DNA of 64,000 nt from Symsagittifera roscoffensis (lineage: Eukaryota; Xenacoelomorpha; Acoela; Convolutidae). Below, piece by piece: positions 22,961 through 32,524 of this stretch (its first letter is position 1; every line of letters starts with the position of its first letter). The stretch lies in contig NC_087071.1 of the NCBI RefSeq assembly GCF_963678635.1, positions 47,724,889 through 47,788,888 on the forward strand. Reading direction: 5' to 3'. The notes under the pieces are model-generated. The model was not told where the DNA came from, made no database searches, and saw nothing but the letters and a program-made list of their open reading frames with translations. Position numbers and translations under genes: made by a program.

Positions 22961-24140
22961 TTATGGTCCTGATAAGTTTATTTTATCGGTTAAGTTCTCT
23001 TTTTCAATTATTGGGAAAAGGTCTGTTTTATGTGGTTGTCGTTTTATTTTCTTTTGCTGAGTGTTATTTTTTATCCAATGTGAGTATGGAATTGGTTTAA
23101 ACGTAGATGTACCCAATAAATCATCTTCATAGTGATTATTTTGGCAATCTAGGTACAGTGGGAAATGTTGTAAATTCTTTATTTGTGATTGATCAATGTC
23201 GGTTTTTACTGCATATTTGCATTCTAATCGGGGTGACGTGTCATCTTTTGCGAGATAGAATTTAATATTTTTTGATATTTCAACTGTAGTTTTTCGTGTA
23301 AGTAATTCTGGTGGTGTATTTCTACTTAATGTATCTGGTAATGCAAGGTTTTTCCTGCTGTCCAAACTAAATGTATTTTTGGGAATTTCAATAAGATTAA
23401 TTGAAATCTATAAACTCTATGATTTGGATTTGATTTTTGTGTAAAAAGAAATATAATTGGTTTATGATCTGTAAATAAAATTGTTGGGTGTTTTGATCCA
23501 AGTATCAGAAATTCATATTCTGTAAGTGTGTATATTATAGCTGTACATTCTCTCATTAGTGGAGAGTCGTAACTCAGCTTGTGTAAATAATCGTGAATTT
23601 GCTGATATAAGATTCATTTTATTTGTTCCACTATGTGATTGTAATAATGCTGCGCCGATGCCAAAATTTGAAGCATCGCACATTGCGTAAAATGGTTGGT
23701 TTGGATCTGGAATTGTATTTGAGATTTGTTCTGTTGAATTTTTTTTTTTAATTTCGTCAAATCGTGTTTGATGTTCAGTGGTCCATTCAAAATTATTTTG
23801 TTGTCTTGGGATGTTATAGAAAGGTCTTAAGTATAATTGCATTTTGTAAACATATTTACTTAAGAAATTCAGCATTCCAAGGATTTCTTGGATTTTCTTT
23901 TTATTTGTAGGTGGTTGGAGTTTTTGAATTGCATCAATGCGTGATTTTAATGGAGTGATAGTGTTTAGTTCAATATTATGTCCTAAAAATTTAACGCGTG
24001 TTAAGAAGAAATGTGATTTATCTGGGGCTGCTTTAAGATTTTCGTTCTGAAGTTTTTTGTGATATCGTTCCAAAACTGTAAACATTTCGTCTTTAGTTTG
24101 TGATTGCATGAAAACATCATCTAAATATGTGATTGCATTT
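22961..24140 (-). pseudogene. RT palm end, thumb/connection and RNase H
   Basis: The YLDD box (24,116-24,127) follows a one-base shift near 24,150. The thumb and connection come next in the frame 23,513-24,109. RNase H begins with the first Asp in CDASNFGIGAALL. A shift near 23,550 then leads to the ECTAIIYTLTEYEF stretch with the Glu and to FTDHKP with the next Asp. The frame 22,961-23,365 covers the linker to integrase. Order and motifs are those of Ty3-type pol. RNase H keeps the D-E-D set, although the protein is split between frames. Confidence 0.85.
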
Positions 24141-24149
24141 TTCTTGAGT

Positions 24150-24519
24150 ATTAGTGGTCTAAAAATTTACTCATGAAAGCTGAAAAAGCTGCTGGTCCTA
24201 TGGATATTCCATAGAATAATCGATTAAATTCATATTGTTGATTTCCAATTACAAATTGTGTTAATCGTCTTGATTGTTCTTCTAGTGGCATTTGGTTGTA
24301 AGCACTATTCATATCTGCGGTTGTGAAGAATTTACCATTGATTTTTGTTAAAATAACTTGTATTGGTTCTATAGGCCAATTACATTTTGATTCATCAATT
24401 AGTGAATTGAGATATCTAGCGTCTAAAACTATTTTTAGTGATTCACTTTTGCTAGGATGATAAAAAGGGTTGATAAATTTGTTAACTTTTCGTTGTTCTT
24501 CCTTATTTACTGGTGACAT
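24150..24519 (-). pseudogene. Reverse transcriptase, fingers and palm
   Basis: 122 codons with the Ty3-type motifs: LKIVLDARYLN, then FFTTADMNSAYNQMPL with the first catalytic Asp, QFVIGNQQYEF, and the GISIGPAAFSAFM helix before the catalytic loop. The YLDD loop is in the next frame, at 24,116. The N-terminal part of RT continues to the right in other frames toward 24,700, where poly-A runs on the minus strand (for example at 24,691-24,700) break it. Confidence 0.85.
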
Positions 24520-25040
24520 AATTTCGTATTGTTCTAAAACATTAAGTAATCTATTGACCTTGTCGTGTAAGTGAATTGGTACTTTGCTTGCTCTTTGTTT
24601 TTTGAAAACTGCGTCAGGTTGTAATAGAAGGTGTAAGGATGAGCTTATTTTTCCATCGTCAAATTTTGATGTTGCGTACGCTGACGAAAATTTTTTTTTT
24701 GCTTAGCTAATTTATCAAATTCATTTTGTGTTATTAGTGAATGTTGAAAGTTAAACATTGTTATGAATTTTTGTTGTTCTTTTGTTTAATTTGTTATGTT
24801 GAATGATGGTTTAAAATATGCCGTTTTTGTGAAATAATCTTTATTTCTTTTTTCGTTGCATATTATATTATTTATGGACAATTCTTCATCAAGAATTGTT
24901 GATTGACAAATATCTAATAGTTGTAATATATTATTAACTCTGTATGCTCTTTCTTTCACAGGTGAAGTTGTAGCATTTGTTTCACAATATCCTAAGAGTC
25001 CTAGGGGTAGTGCTGTTCCTAGGGGTGTAGTGAAAGAGTC
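24520..25040 (-). pseudogene. Protease-RT connecting part of pol, badly broken
   Basis: Short minus-strand frames of polar composition connect the protease to RT. A 22-bp tandem duplication (25,017-25,060) and several poly-T tracts interrupt them. I assign it by position only. Confidence 0.4.
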
Positions 25041-25060
25041 CTAGGGGTGTAGTGAAATAA
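25017..25060 (-). repeat. 22-bp tandem duplication in pol
   Basis: tcctaggggtgtagtgaaag recurs with period 22 (25,017 and 25,039). A third, partial cctaggggta lies just left of it at about 25,000. It shifts frame, and the protease ORF ends inside it. Confidence 0.8.
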
Positions 25061-25680
25061 TATCAGATTTTGTGTTTTTCGCATATTTTATAGATGAGAT
25101 GGTTATTTTGAAAAATTTGTGAATGGGTCTAAATTCGAAAACTGACATGAAAAGTTGTTGTCTGTTTTGACTTTTATCATACTGGTGAACTTGTTTTATT
25201 GAAAAATTATATACGTTTCCTGATAACGGTTTCAGGTGTTTTCGTTCTTGATTATAAATAGGGTAGAATTTTGAGGAAAATGGTAGTTGTTTGTTTAATC
25301 TTTGAAAGAATGTTAAGGCTGTGTTTTTCACTCTTGTAATTTTATCTTTTATATGGAGTTTACTATTTAAGATGTTTATTGTGAGTATATATTTAGTGAT
25401 AAATGGAATTCCAATGATATTCTGTTTAATATCAGTAATATGAAATGTTTGTTTGAATGGTTTGTTCAGAATCTTCTTTTGTTCCATTGTTCTTGTGGGA
25501 ACAAGGGACAATTGGATTTTTCCATAATTTATCAATGTTGATCCTTGTGCTGTTGCTAGTTTACTAGATGTTTAGAGGGGTTTTAGATTCGGATGTAGTG
25601 TTCTGATTTCATTCCATGTAGGGATGTTAATGATAATTGACTCCGCTCCTGAGTCTATTAAAAATCAATTTCAAGATCTG
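25041..25680 (-). pseudogene. Retroviral-type aspartic protease
   Basis: The active-site triplet Asp-Ser-Gly followed by Ala-Glu and a run of Ile is encoded at 25,647-25,655. This is one frame away from the end of gag (25,627) and from the main protease frame (25,041-25,535). The flap and second half with NIIGIPFITKY follow. The total length fits a Ty3-type protease plus linker. At least two shifts separate the triplet from both neighbours; one of them could once have been a programmed gag-pol shift, but the decay prevents a firm statement. Confidence 0.65.
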
Positions 25681-27784
25681 GTGGTAAAAATTCTTTATTT
25701 TTGGGCTTTCTAAGAGAAATGGGATTGTCCAAATTTTTTCTCGTGGTTGTTCTTTCTGAATGTTTTGATTAATATGATTATTTGAGCATTGTTTTTCGTC
25801 ATTTTTATTAGGTTTAATAACAGTGTTAATTTCGTTTAGTTCTTGAGTAACTTGTGAATTATTATTAGTTGGTGCCATATAATAATTATTCAGGAATTCG
25901 AATTGATTTTCGTATATGTGTGAACTGAAGGGTTGTTCGTATATGACAGGTTCATAGTCATTTTCGACTGTTATCATATTTACTATCATAGTATTATCTG
26001 TATCACTTTCAGTATCTGTTGATTCACAATTAATGTGATTTAATTGTAATTCATTATTTTCCGTATTATCAATACCTGGGAGGTCTGAAGTTGTTTCTTC
26101 GTTTGTTTGTACTTGATTGATTTGTCTTTGATGCTTTGGTGTGTTACTTCTACATCGATGTTGAGAATCGGGGTAACGGTTATTATTCCTATGATGTGAC
26201 CGGGAATAATTTCTGGAGTTACGATTACGTGAATTATTTCTTGATCTGTTCTTATAGTTATCATTTGATCTATGATAGTTTGATCTTTTATATGAATTGT
26301 TTCGTGATCTGTTGTTTTGATATTTTTGATTTCGATTATTTGAATAACTTCTATTCCTATTCTTTGAATAGTTTCTATTTCTATTGTATGATGAATTTCG
26401 TGGTCTTTTGTTGGAATAGTGTCTATTCTCTATTCTTTGAGTTTGATTGGGAACTGGATGCAGAAACAAACTGTGTTGAGTTTGAATTTGATCGTGGATA
26501 GTTGTTTCGACTATTCGATCGATTATATCTTTTTGCTTTTGTGGTTTATTTTGATTGTCTTGTTGTTTGTGTCTACTTTCGGAGATACTGGGTCCGTATC
26601 GTCGAAAATAGTTACACCATTTTTTGAAAGATGGTTTACCCTTATAATTTGGGTTCTTTTCATAGATATTTAGTATTTCAGTGATTTTTTTCAGATAGAT
26701 CTATATCTGATTCTTGTATGTTATTTATATGTGTTGTATTTGTTTCAATGTGATTAACATACTGTAGTTTAAGATTCTCTGTTTCTTCAAGTTTCATTGT
26801 GATTTCTGCTTGTTCTAGTTTGTCTACTACTTTTCTTAAATCTAAATCTGGTTCTCGAATTGAGGAGGGATGAGATGCTCTTTTCTTGATAGCAATCCTT
26901 CTGAGTTGTGGTGTTAAGGTCATCATTAAAATTTCTGTCATTTTTGTGTTTTTGTAATCGTGTGTTTTAAGTGAATATGCTTTTCGAACTAGTGTTTCAA
27001 TTCGAACTGCTAGTTGTTCAATTGTTTCGTTTGGTAATCTGCGAATTTGATTGCATAAAACTCTTCAATGTTGTTTGTTTCTTTCAGAATCAAACATTTT
27101 TGAAAATTTTTGTGTGAATCTTTTCCAATCTGATTTTATGTCTATAGGCAATACTTAAAACCATTTTTGGGCTGCGCCATCTAGTGTTGTTTGTGTTAAC
27201 GCTGTGCGTCTATGTATCCATGGGTCTATGTGGTTCGGGTCCTATATTCAAAATTAAATTTGCTGTGACTGCATTTAGGTAATCTTCTACTGAGTATTCA
27301 GGGTCTGTTCCTGTGAGTACCATTAATGGTTTATTAGATGTTATTGACGATTCTCCCATGAGGTATGGATTCATCATCATTTGTATTGATTCTGCGGCAT
27401 TTGGTATTTGTGAGAAATTTGTAAGTTGATTTTTTGTTATTTCATGTTGTTGTAGGTAGTATGGTAATGGTATTTCATTTTGCATTTGGGTTGGTTGATA
27501 GGAATGCATAGTCATTGGGTTTTGTGATTGTACAGGTTGAAAAGATTGTGTGTTAATTGAATTTGGTATATGCATTGGTTGTTGATTCTGTATATCTGTT
27601 GGATTTTGTGGATAATTTTTCATATGTTGGGATGGTTGAGATGGCCGTGGTCTTTGTGTGCGAAATTCTTGTGTATATGGTGCAAAAATATCTGGTTGAT
27701 AATAATCATCATCATCAGATGATAAATAGTTCGTGTAGTAAGGTGTTTGTTGTTCATTTTTTATTTTGTTGGAAAAATGGGTAA
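25627..27784 (-). pseudogene. Gag: capsid, degenerate zinc knuckle, RN-rich nucleocapsid
   Basis: From right to left: a Gln/Pro/Met-rich N-terminal part (27,210-27,784), a capsid-like domain starting near PLMVLTGTDPEYSVEDYLN, a helical C-terminal capsid piece (26,678-26,941), a CCHC-spaced stretch near 26,600, and a strongly basic Arg/Asn/Ser-rich nucleocapsid part followed by an acidic part (25,627-26,469). At the knuckle the spacing CX2-X-X4-X-X4 remains, but only the first Cys is present. The other positions read Phe, Pro and Ser. The region between 26,941 and 27,210 is broken by shifts. Confidence 0.7.
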
Positions 27785-27827
27785 TTTTTACTGTGATCGT
27801 GTGGAGGGTCTGAATTGTTTTGAAAAT

Positions 27828-28238
27828 TTACTGAATTGGTTGATGTATTTGGGAGATTCCAATAGTTAGAACATACGTGGTTGTTATTTTTCCCTGGAAG
27901 GTGGTTTGTTTTTGATGAATGTGTGTAATTATAGTTATGTTTGCAAAATTGTTTCTTGTGAACGTTTTTCGTGGTCTTGACGGTTTTGTCATTGGTCTAT
28001 ATGTCTGGTAATCCATATGTGAATACTTAGGGGCAATCGAGGGTTTAACGATTGATTGTAAGGTTACTTGTGGTAATGTTGTATTTATATTTTTTGGTGT
28101 TGCAAGGTTTGGATGTATCGGTGAGATACTTTGTTGTGCAATTGTGACTGTTGTGTGGACTATTTCTTCATTTATGAAATGTGATGGTGTTTGAATATCT
28201 TGCTGTGTAAGATTTCTAGTTCCATTTGAGTTTTTCAT
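27828..28238 (-). pseudogene. Polar ORF at the start of gag
   Basis: 136 codons, rich in Thr, Gln, Ile and Pro. It overlaps the end of the leader ORF by about 25 bp and precedes gag in another frame. It is probably the N-terminal part of the gag polyprotein, but no motif confirms this. Confidence 0.4.
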
Positions 28239-29149
28239 GATGTATTATTGTTGAGTTTAAGCTATTATTTTGTGTGTCGGGTAAAAATGTATTATAATTT
28301 AAATGTTTTGCATCAATTGTTAATGGTTTTATTTTTACATAATCTGGGTGAAGAGATATTGTATCTATTGCTTGACTTGAGATGTCTACGGGAAAATTTA
28401 AAAATGCTGGATGAGACCATTCAGGGTCCCAAACGTAATCTGATTGTTCTGCAATGACAGTGTCGTCATTGGTACTTTGGAGTCTAAAATTTTTTCTTGC
28501 TTGTTCAATTAAGTCTATATTGTGTGTGAAATAATCAATTGTAAACCATGCTAGTATTTTTTGTAAATCATGTTTAGTATTTTGTGAAACATCATTATTT
28601 GTAAAATTTTCACAAATTGCGTTTAGAAATGTTGAGAATGCGGCGATTTCGTGTCTTACTTTTGTGTTTTCATGTATGGACTGGTGATGTACTTTGAGCT
28701 TCTGTTCTTTCTAATATAGATAAATAAGTATATATTATTGCAAAAACTTCGTTGGTGAATATCGAGTTTGCTCTTTGTGAGTTGTGATATTGTATGCTTT
28801 TGATATATTCTGTGGATAAATTTGAAAATTCTAAATCAAAATCGTCTGTTTGAATAACATATTTATTGTGTGATGTTCTTGGTGTACTGATTTCTATGGT
28901 GTAGATTCCGTATTGTTGTGTTATGTTACATATTTCTTTGAAATAATGTTCTATAATTTGTCTTTTGATTTTTATATCTGGGAATTCTGATTTGCATGGA
29001 CTGATTCCTGGGTTAAACAAATTTACGAGTAAATTTTTGCAAAATCGTGTCTGTCCTCTATCATTTAGTGAGTTTATAACAAAGGGAAAAACTGCTTCTT
29101 CGTCTGGACTTTCTTCACTTTGAGTGTTGCTCATTTTTTTGTTTGACAA
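28212..29149 (-). pseudogene. Leader ORF of the provirus, function unknown
   Basis: Begins near an ATG at about 29,133 and runs 159 codons to a stop at 28,670. A shift of one base at about 28,672 lets it continue in a second frame to 28,212, for about 310 residues in all. The sequence has a normal globular composition, with an aromatic and acidic C-terminal part. It lies upstream of gag proper, and I recognise no domain. The compact, motif-free look could fit a matrix-type protein or an extra gene. Confidence 0.4.
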
Positions 29150-29210
29150 CTGTTAATATGTATTTATTAATGTCTAATTAGTTGATTCCAATTGTTTAAA
29201 TGTACTGGTT
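29150..29210. other. Junction between AT-rich provirus and GC-richer element
   Basis: Base composition changes sharply within these 60 bp. Left of it is the provirus leader; right of it starts the GC-richer minus-strand ORF. No LTR or target duplication is visible, so the provirus 5' end was lost here or the two were joined by rearrangement. Confidence 0.6.
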
Positions 29211-31937
29211 TGTGCAGGTAAGGGACTACCATGGGCCTATTCATCCCCACTGTCATCCGCCTCACCGTTGTGAAATCAGGAATCCCGGCGGGCAACACAT
29301 CCCCCTTGAGTATTGTCTCCAGCTCCCTCTTCGTAAACGCGAAGCTCTTCGTCCAGGCTGGGATACTCAAGACTTCCCTCGTTTCTTTTGCTATTGGATT
29401 CAAGTTCCAGAATCTTGGTAAGACTTCGATGGGACCTTCTCGCTTTTCCCCTATCCTGCATTGCAGTTGACCCCTGAAGTTGAGCACTTTTAACTCTGGT
29501 TCCTTTATCTTCCCGAAGAGTACTGTCTCACTCATTGGCGCTCTCAAGTCTTCTTGTCGGTACCAATTTAGTGCCGTCCCATCCAGAACCTTGATCAGGC
29601 CCACGTGCATCACAGTGTCGGTACGCTGCCACAAGCGGATCCGGGAAGGTGTACGTCGCGGCTCGGCCGTAGACACAGATCATCACCTCTTTCAGCCCCC
29701 TGAGCATCCCCAAGGGATCAGATCTCATGGCCAAGCACAAGTCGGTTAGGAGAGGTATTCCGCCATTCGCCTCCCTCACTTCTTCTCTAGTCTTTGCGCT
29801 TCTCTCTTCGCCTGTCAAATGCCTGTTCTGCATCAGGAGATTTTCCACTAGCAGCGTCTTCAGTCCAGCAACACACTTGAAGGAATAAGTCTCTGGAGTC
29901 GTGTGGGCCTTCCTCGCCGACAGGGGTTCCCCATATTTCATCAGTCGATGAAATGTCGTCTGCTCCCCATCTGTCAGGAGTATCAAGGTTAAGTACCCGT
30001 CAATTCGGAGCGTCTCCACACCTTTGCTAAACATATACGCTGGGCCCATGTTGAACAGATATCTGGGGTATACCAAGTACAAGGCCAGTAGGAGGTTGAT
30101 TGGCATACTCAAGAGTTCCTGCACGAACGCCTCGAAGATCGTGTTCTCCGCGTAGAACACCTTGTCCATGTACTTCTTTACTTCTTTTCCTAACATGGAC
30201 TCAAGAACCTCAAAATCTCGCATTACCCCCCCCCCCCCCCCCCCAGAATCCTCCAATAGTCACTTCGCTTGCTGCCATGACGAATCTCCGCACCTTCATC
30301 TCTCTCTTTTCTGCTACTTCCAGCTGTTCATCCAGAAACTCCCATATTTGCTTTTCCAGCGGTGGAGCACTCCCTCTCGTCTTGTCCGTCACATTCTCAA
30401 GTCTCGGGTTAAGGAACGGCCATTTTCCTCTCTCTTGTGTTGGACGGTATGCCATCGATTCCACTAGTTTTTCGGCTGCAGCCACATTCATTCTCTCGTT
30501 GTTTGGCCCCTCATCCTTCTAGTGGAATTCGTGATCGTGAGCTCCATACTCCGGAACCACAGGCTGGCTGTCAGATGAGTTATCACAGGATGGTCATCCC
30601 CACCTCCGAGTTGAACTTCAGATGCCGGGCAACGTTCGACACCTCCAGACAAAGGACCTCGTCCAAGACGATCAGGATATCCGCCAGTTCGTAAAAGCCA
30701 TTTAGTGCGTGGAACACATCCGCCCACGCTGTCGCCACTTCCGACTTCAAGAGTCTTAAGTTCACTGGCTCTAGCTCACGTTTAGGGGCCGCCATCAGCG
30801 TCCGCCATCTGTTTCCCTTCGCGGTTAACATGGCGTAAACGAACTGTAAAACAAGTGGCATGCTTGCTCAACCCGGTGATGATACCTTTACCACTCTTGT
30901 CCCTGATCCCAACCGGGATGTCACCAGTTCCAGCACTTCATTCATTGCCGCAAGCAGCGTCTGAATCGCCTCCCATATCTTCTTTGGTGCAGGCACTCCA
31001 CTTCTCATATGCTCAAGTAGTTGATCATTCATTCCTGCGACCAACAACAGCTCCGGTTCACACCTCAGCTGTCTTTGACTTCATTGCTTCGATCGGGGTC
31101 AACATTTGATTCAACTGTGCCCCCGTTAGTAGGTACACCAAGGTCTCTGGCCAAAACAACTTCGGTGACGTCCCCTCGAAGTCTGCTCCCGCCACTATGA
31201 TCGCTCTCGCCGCTCCACGATCCGACCGATCAAAAACTGCTAACGTCTTGGCCAGCTGTGAAGTTCCACAGGATACCGCGTATCTTGGATCTTCCGCAAG
31301 TTTCGCACCCATGTAGGCCGTATTAAAAGGTCCATGCTCTTTGGCTCTAGAAGGTTGTCCACCGCCCTAAGCTGCGCTGGGATCGCCCCTCTGATCCTGG
31401 CTATACTAGTCCGATGCTCGGGGGCTCCACTATGAGACCTGGACTTCCCAGCTCCTTGAGAGGTCTGTAATCGATTTGTCCCATTATTGATATCTGGGGA
31501 ATTCCCGTTAAGACCGCTATCTCCAGTGTCTTGGCTCGAGAGAGGTGCGCCTCATGGGCCTTCAGCCAATCCACACAATAGTGGTTACTCAAGTCCTCAT
31601 GTGACAGACTCTTGTTGCCCAAGACCTCCGTCAACTCTTGTCTGCAGGCTAGATCCTCGAGATCCTGATCCTTCACTGGTTCCAGGTACCGGGTTCTGCT
31701 TGCTTCTCCCGGACCTTCCACTTTCTTCTTGTTGTCCACCATCACCACTGACGACAAAACCGAGCCCAAGGGCGTAGAAGGTTCCGCCTCGTCTGCTTCC
31801 GTGTGTGTCGATCTCAACTGTCTGCTTATGCTACTAGTTGAGCTCCCTCTAGAGTCGATCCTTCCCTCCAAGCGATCAGTTAAGGACCGGGCTAAGAAGA
31901 AGGAAGATATCGGGTTGGACCTCTGGATCCGACGCAA
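29167..31937 (-). pseudogene. Large helix-rich domain behind the SGNH fold, unrecognised
   Basis: About 900 residues in at least seven minus frames. The pieces include 31,401-31,937 (polar, then VLTGIPQISIMGQIDYRPL), 31,058-31,312 (Ala-rich, with VAGADFEGTSPKLFWPETLVYLL), 30,583-30,861 (NLRLLKSEVATAWADVFHAL), 30,210-30,491 (Lys/Glu-rich helices), 29,528-30,256 (long Leu-rich helices) and 29,167-29,676 (Pro-rich strands, ending NNWNQLIRH). The composition resembles a structural protein that binds nucleic acid or assembles, but I cannot name a family. A poly-G tract at 30,226-30,244 marks one of the frame changes. Confidence 0.45.
30226..30244 (-). repeat. 19-base poly-C (poly-G on the coding strand)
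   Basis: A run of 19 C on the plus strand encodes a poly-Gly run on the minus strand. Long helix-rich frames on either side of it are in different phase, so the length of this tract alone decides whether they join. Confidence 0.9.
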
Positions 31938-31953
31938 GGAAATTTATATGTCT

Positions 31954-32520
31954 TTAGAAGACGCCGTTCAGCCACTCTGTGCCCCTCGGCATGTCGAATC
32001 GGATACCATCCGAGGATGCATTTTCCGGGAGGGAGTCTTCCATCATTCTTGCTACATCAAGCCTTCTCATGGGCAGCACACTTCTCTGCTGGGTTTGTCT
32101 GATTATCTCGTTGATATTTCGCACCCTCTCAATCATCTCCCTCGCTTTCTGGTGGTCAGCCATCATGTTATAGGGAACGGAGCAGATGGTGAGGATAGCT
32201 GGCTCCAGGTAAATTCCTAGCTCGTGTTCCTAAAGGTCAAGAATGCAACTCACTTTGTCTTGTAGCCTCGTCATTTTTCTTGACTCGCCCCTGCACACGT
32301 CGTTGGTTCCCATCATCAATGTAACGGTGTATTTCTTCCCTATCTCCAGCATCTGCAGGGACGCCAACATCTGGGGCATCGCTTCGCCCGAGAAACTCAA
32401 GACTCCCACTTACCAATGGTTCTGGATCATTGTCAAGACCCGGACGAGACTGTCCCCTATTATTAAGTGTATCCTGCCTTCGGGTATTCTCGGTTGTACG
32501 AAATACTCTGCCCACGCGGC
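31954..32520 (-). pseudogene. SGNH (GDSL-like) hydrolase domain, catalytic His lost
   Basis: Block I is IIGDSLVRVL, with Gly-Asp-Ser at 32,449-32,457. Block III is MMGTNDVCRGE, with Gly-Thr-Asn-Asp at 32,299-32,310. Block V is at 31,993-32,010 and reads DGIRFD. In SGNH hydrolases the last block carries Asp-x-x-His, so the catalytic His is replaced by Arg here. Two stops interrupt the domain (TAA after NHW near 32,420 and TAG near 32,230). In known biology this fold cleaves esters or acyl groups, and related esterase domains sit in ORF1 of CR1-type non-LTR elements. Here the domain follows a coiled coil and precedes a large unknown region. Fold assignment is fairly secure from three ordered blocks; activity of this copy is unlikely. 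Confidence 0.7.
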
Positions 32521-32524
32521 GTCA

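Larger units (their letters stand above)
15001..29149 (-). mobile_element. Env-bearing Ty3/mdg4-like endogenous retrovirus, decayed
   Basis: In the minus direction the order is leader ORF, gag, protease, reverse transcriptase, RNase H, integrase, spacer, Env-like glycoprotein and extra 3' ORFs. This is the layout of an errantivirus-like or other env-carrying Metaviridae element. Coding is broken into more than 20 frames by single-base shifts and two short tandem duplications. No LTR pair or primer-binding site is visible. On its 5' side (right) it meets GC-richer foreign sequence within about 20-60 bp of its first ATG, so the 5' LTR is missing. It cannot be autonomous as written: the integrase lacks its glutamate and the gag knuckle lacks ligands. 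Confidence 0.85.

Noticed and set aside
26136-26673. Plus-strand Phe/Tyr/Cys-rich frames that look like membrane proteins
   Set aside because: They are the complement of the Arg/Asn/Ser-rich nucleocapsid part of gag.
30100-30522. Poly-Pro frame on the plus strand
   Set aside because: Arises from the poly-C tract and lies opposite the minus-strand helical ORF.
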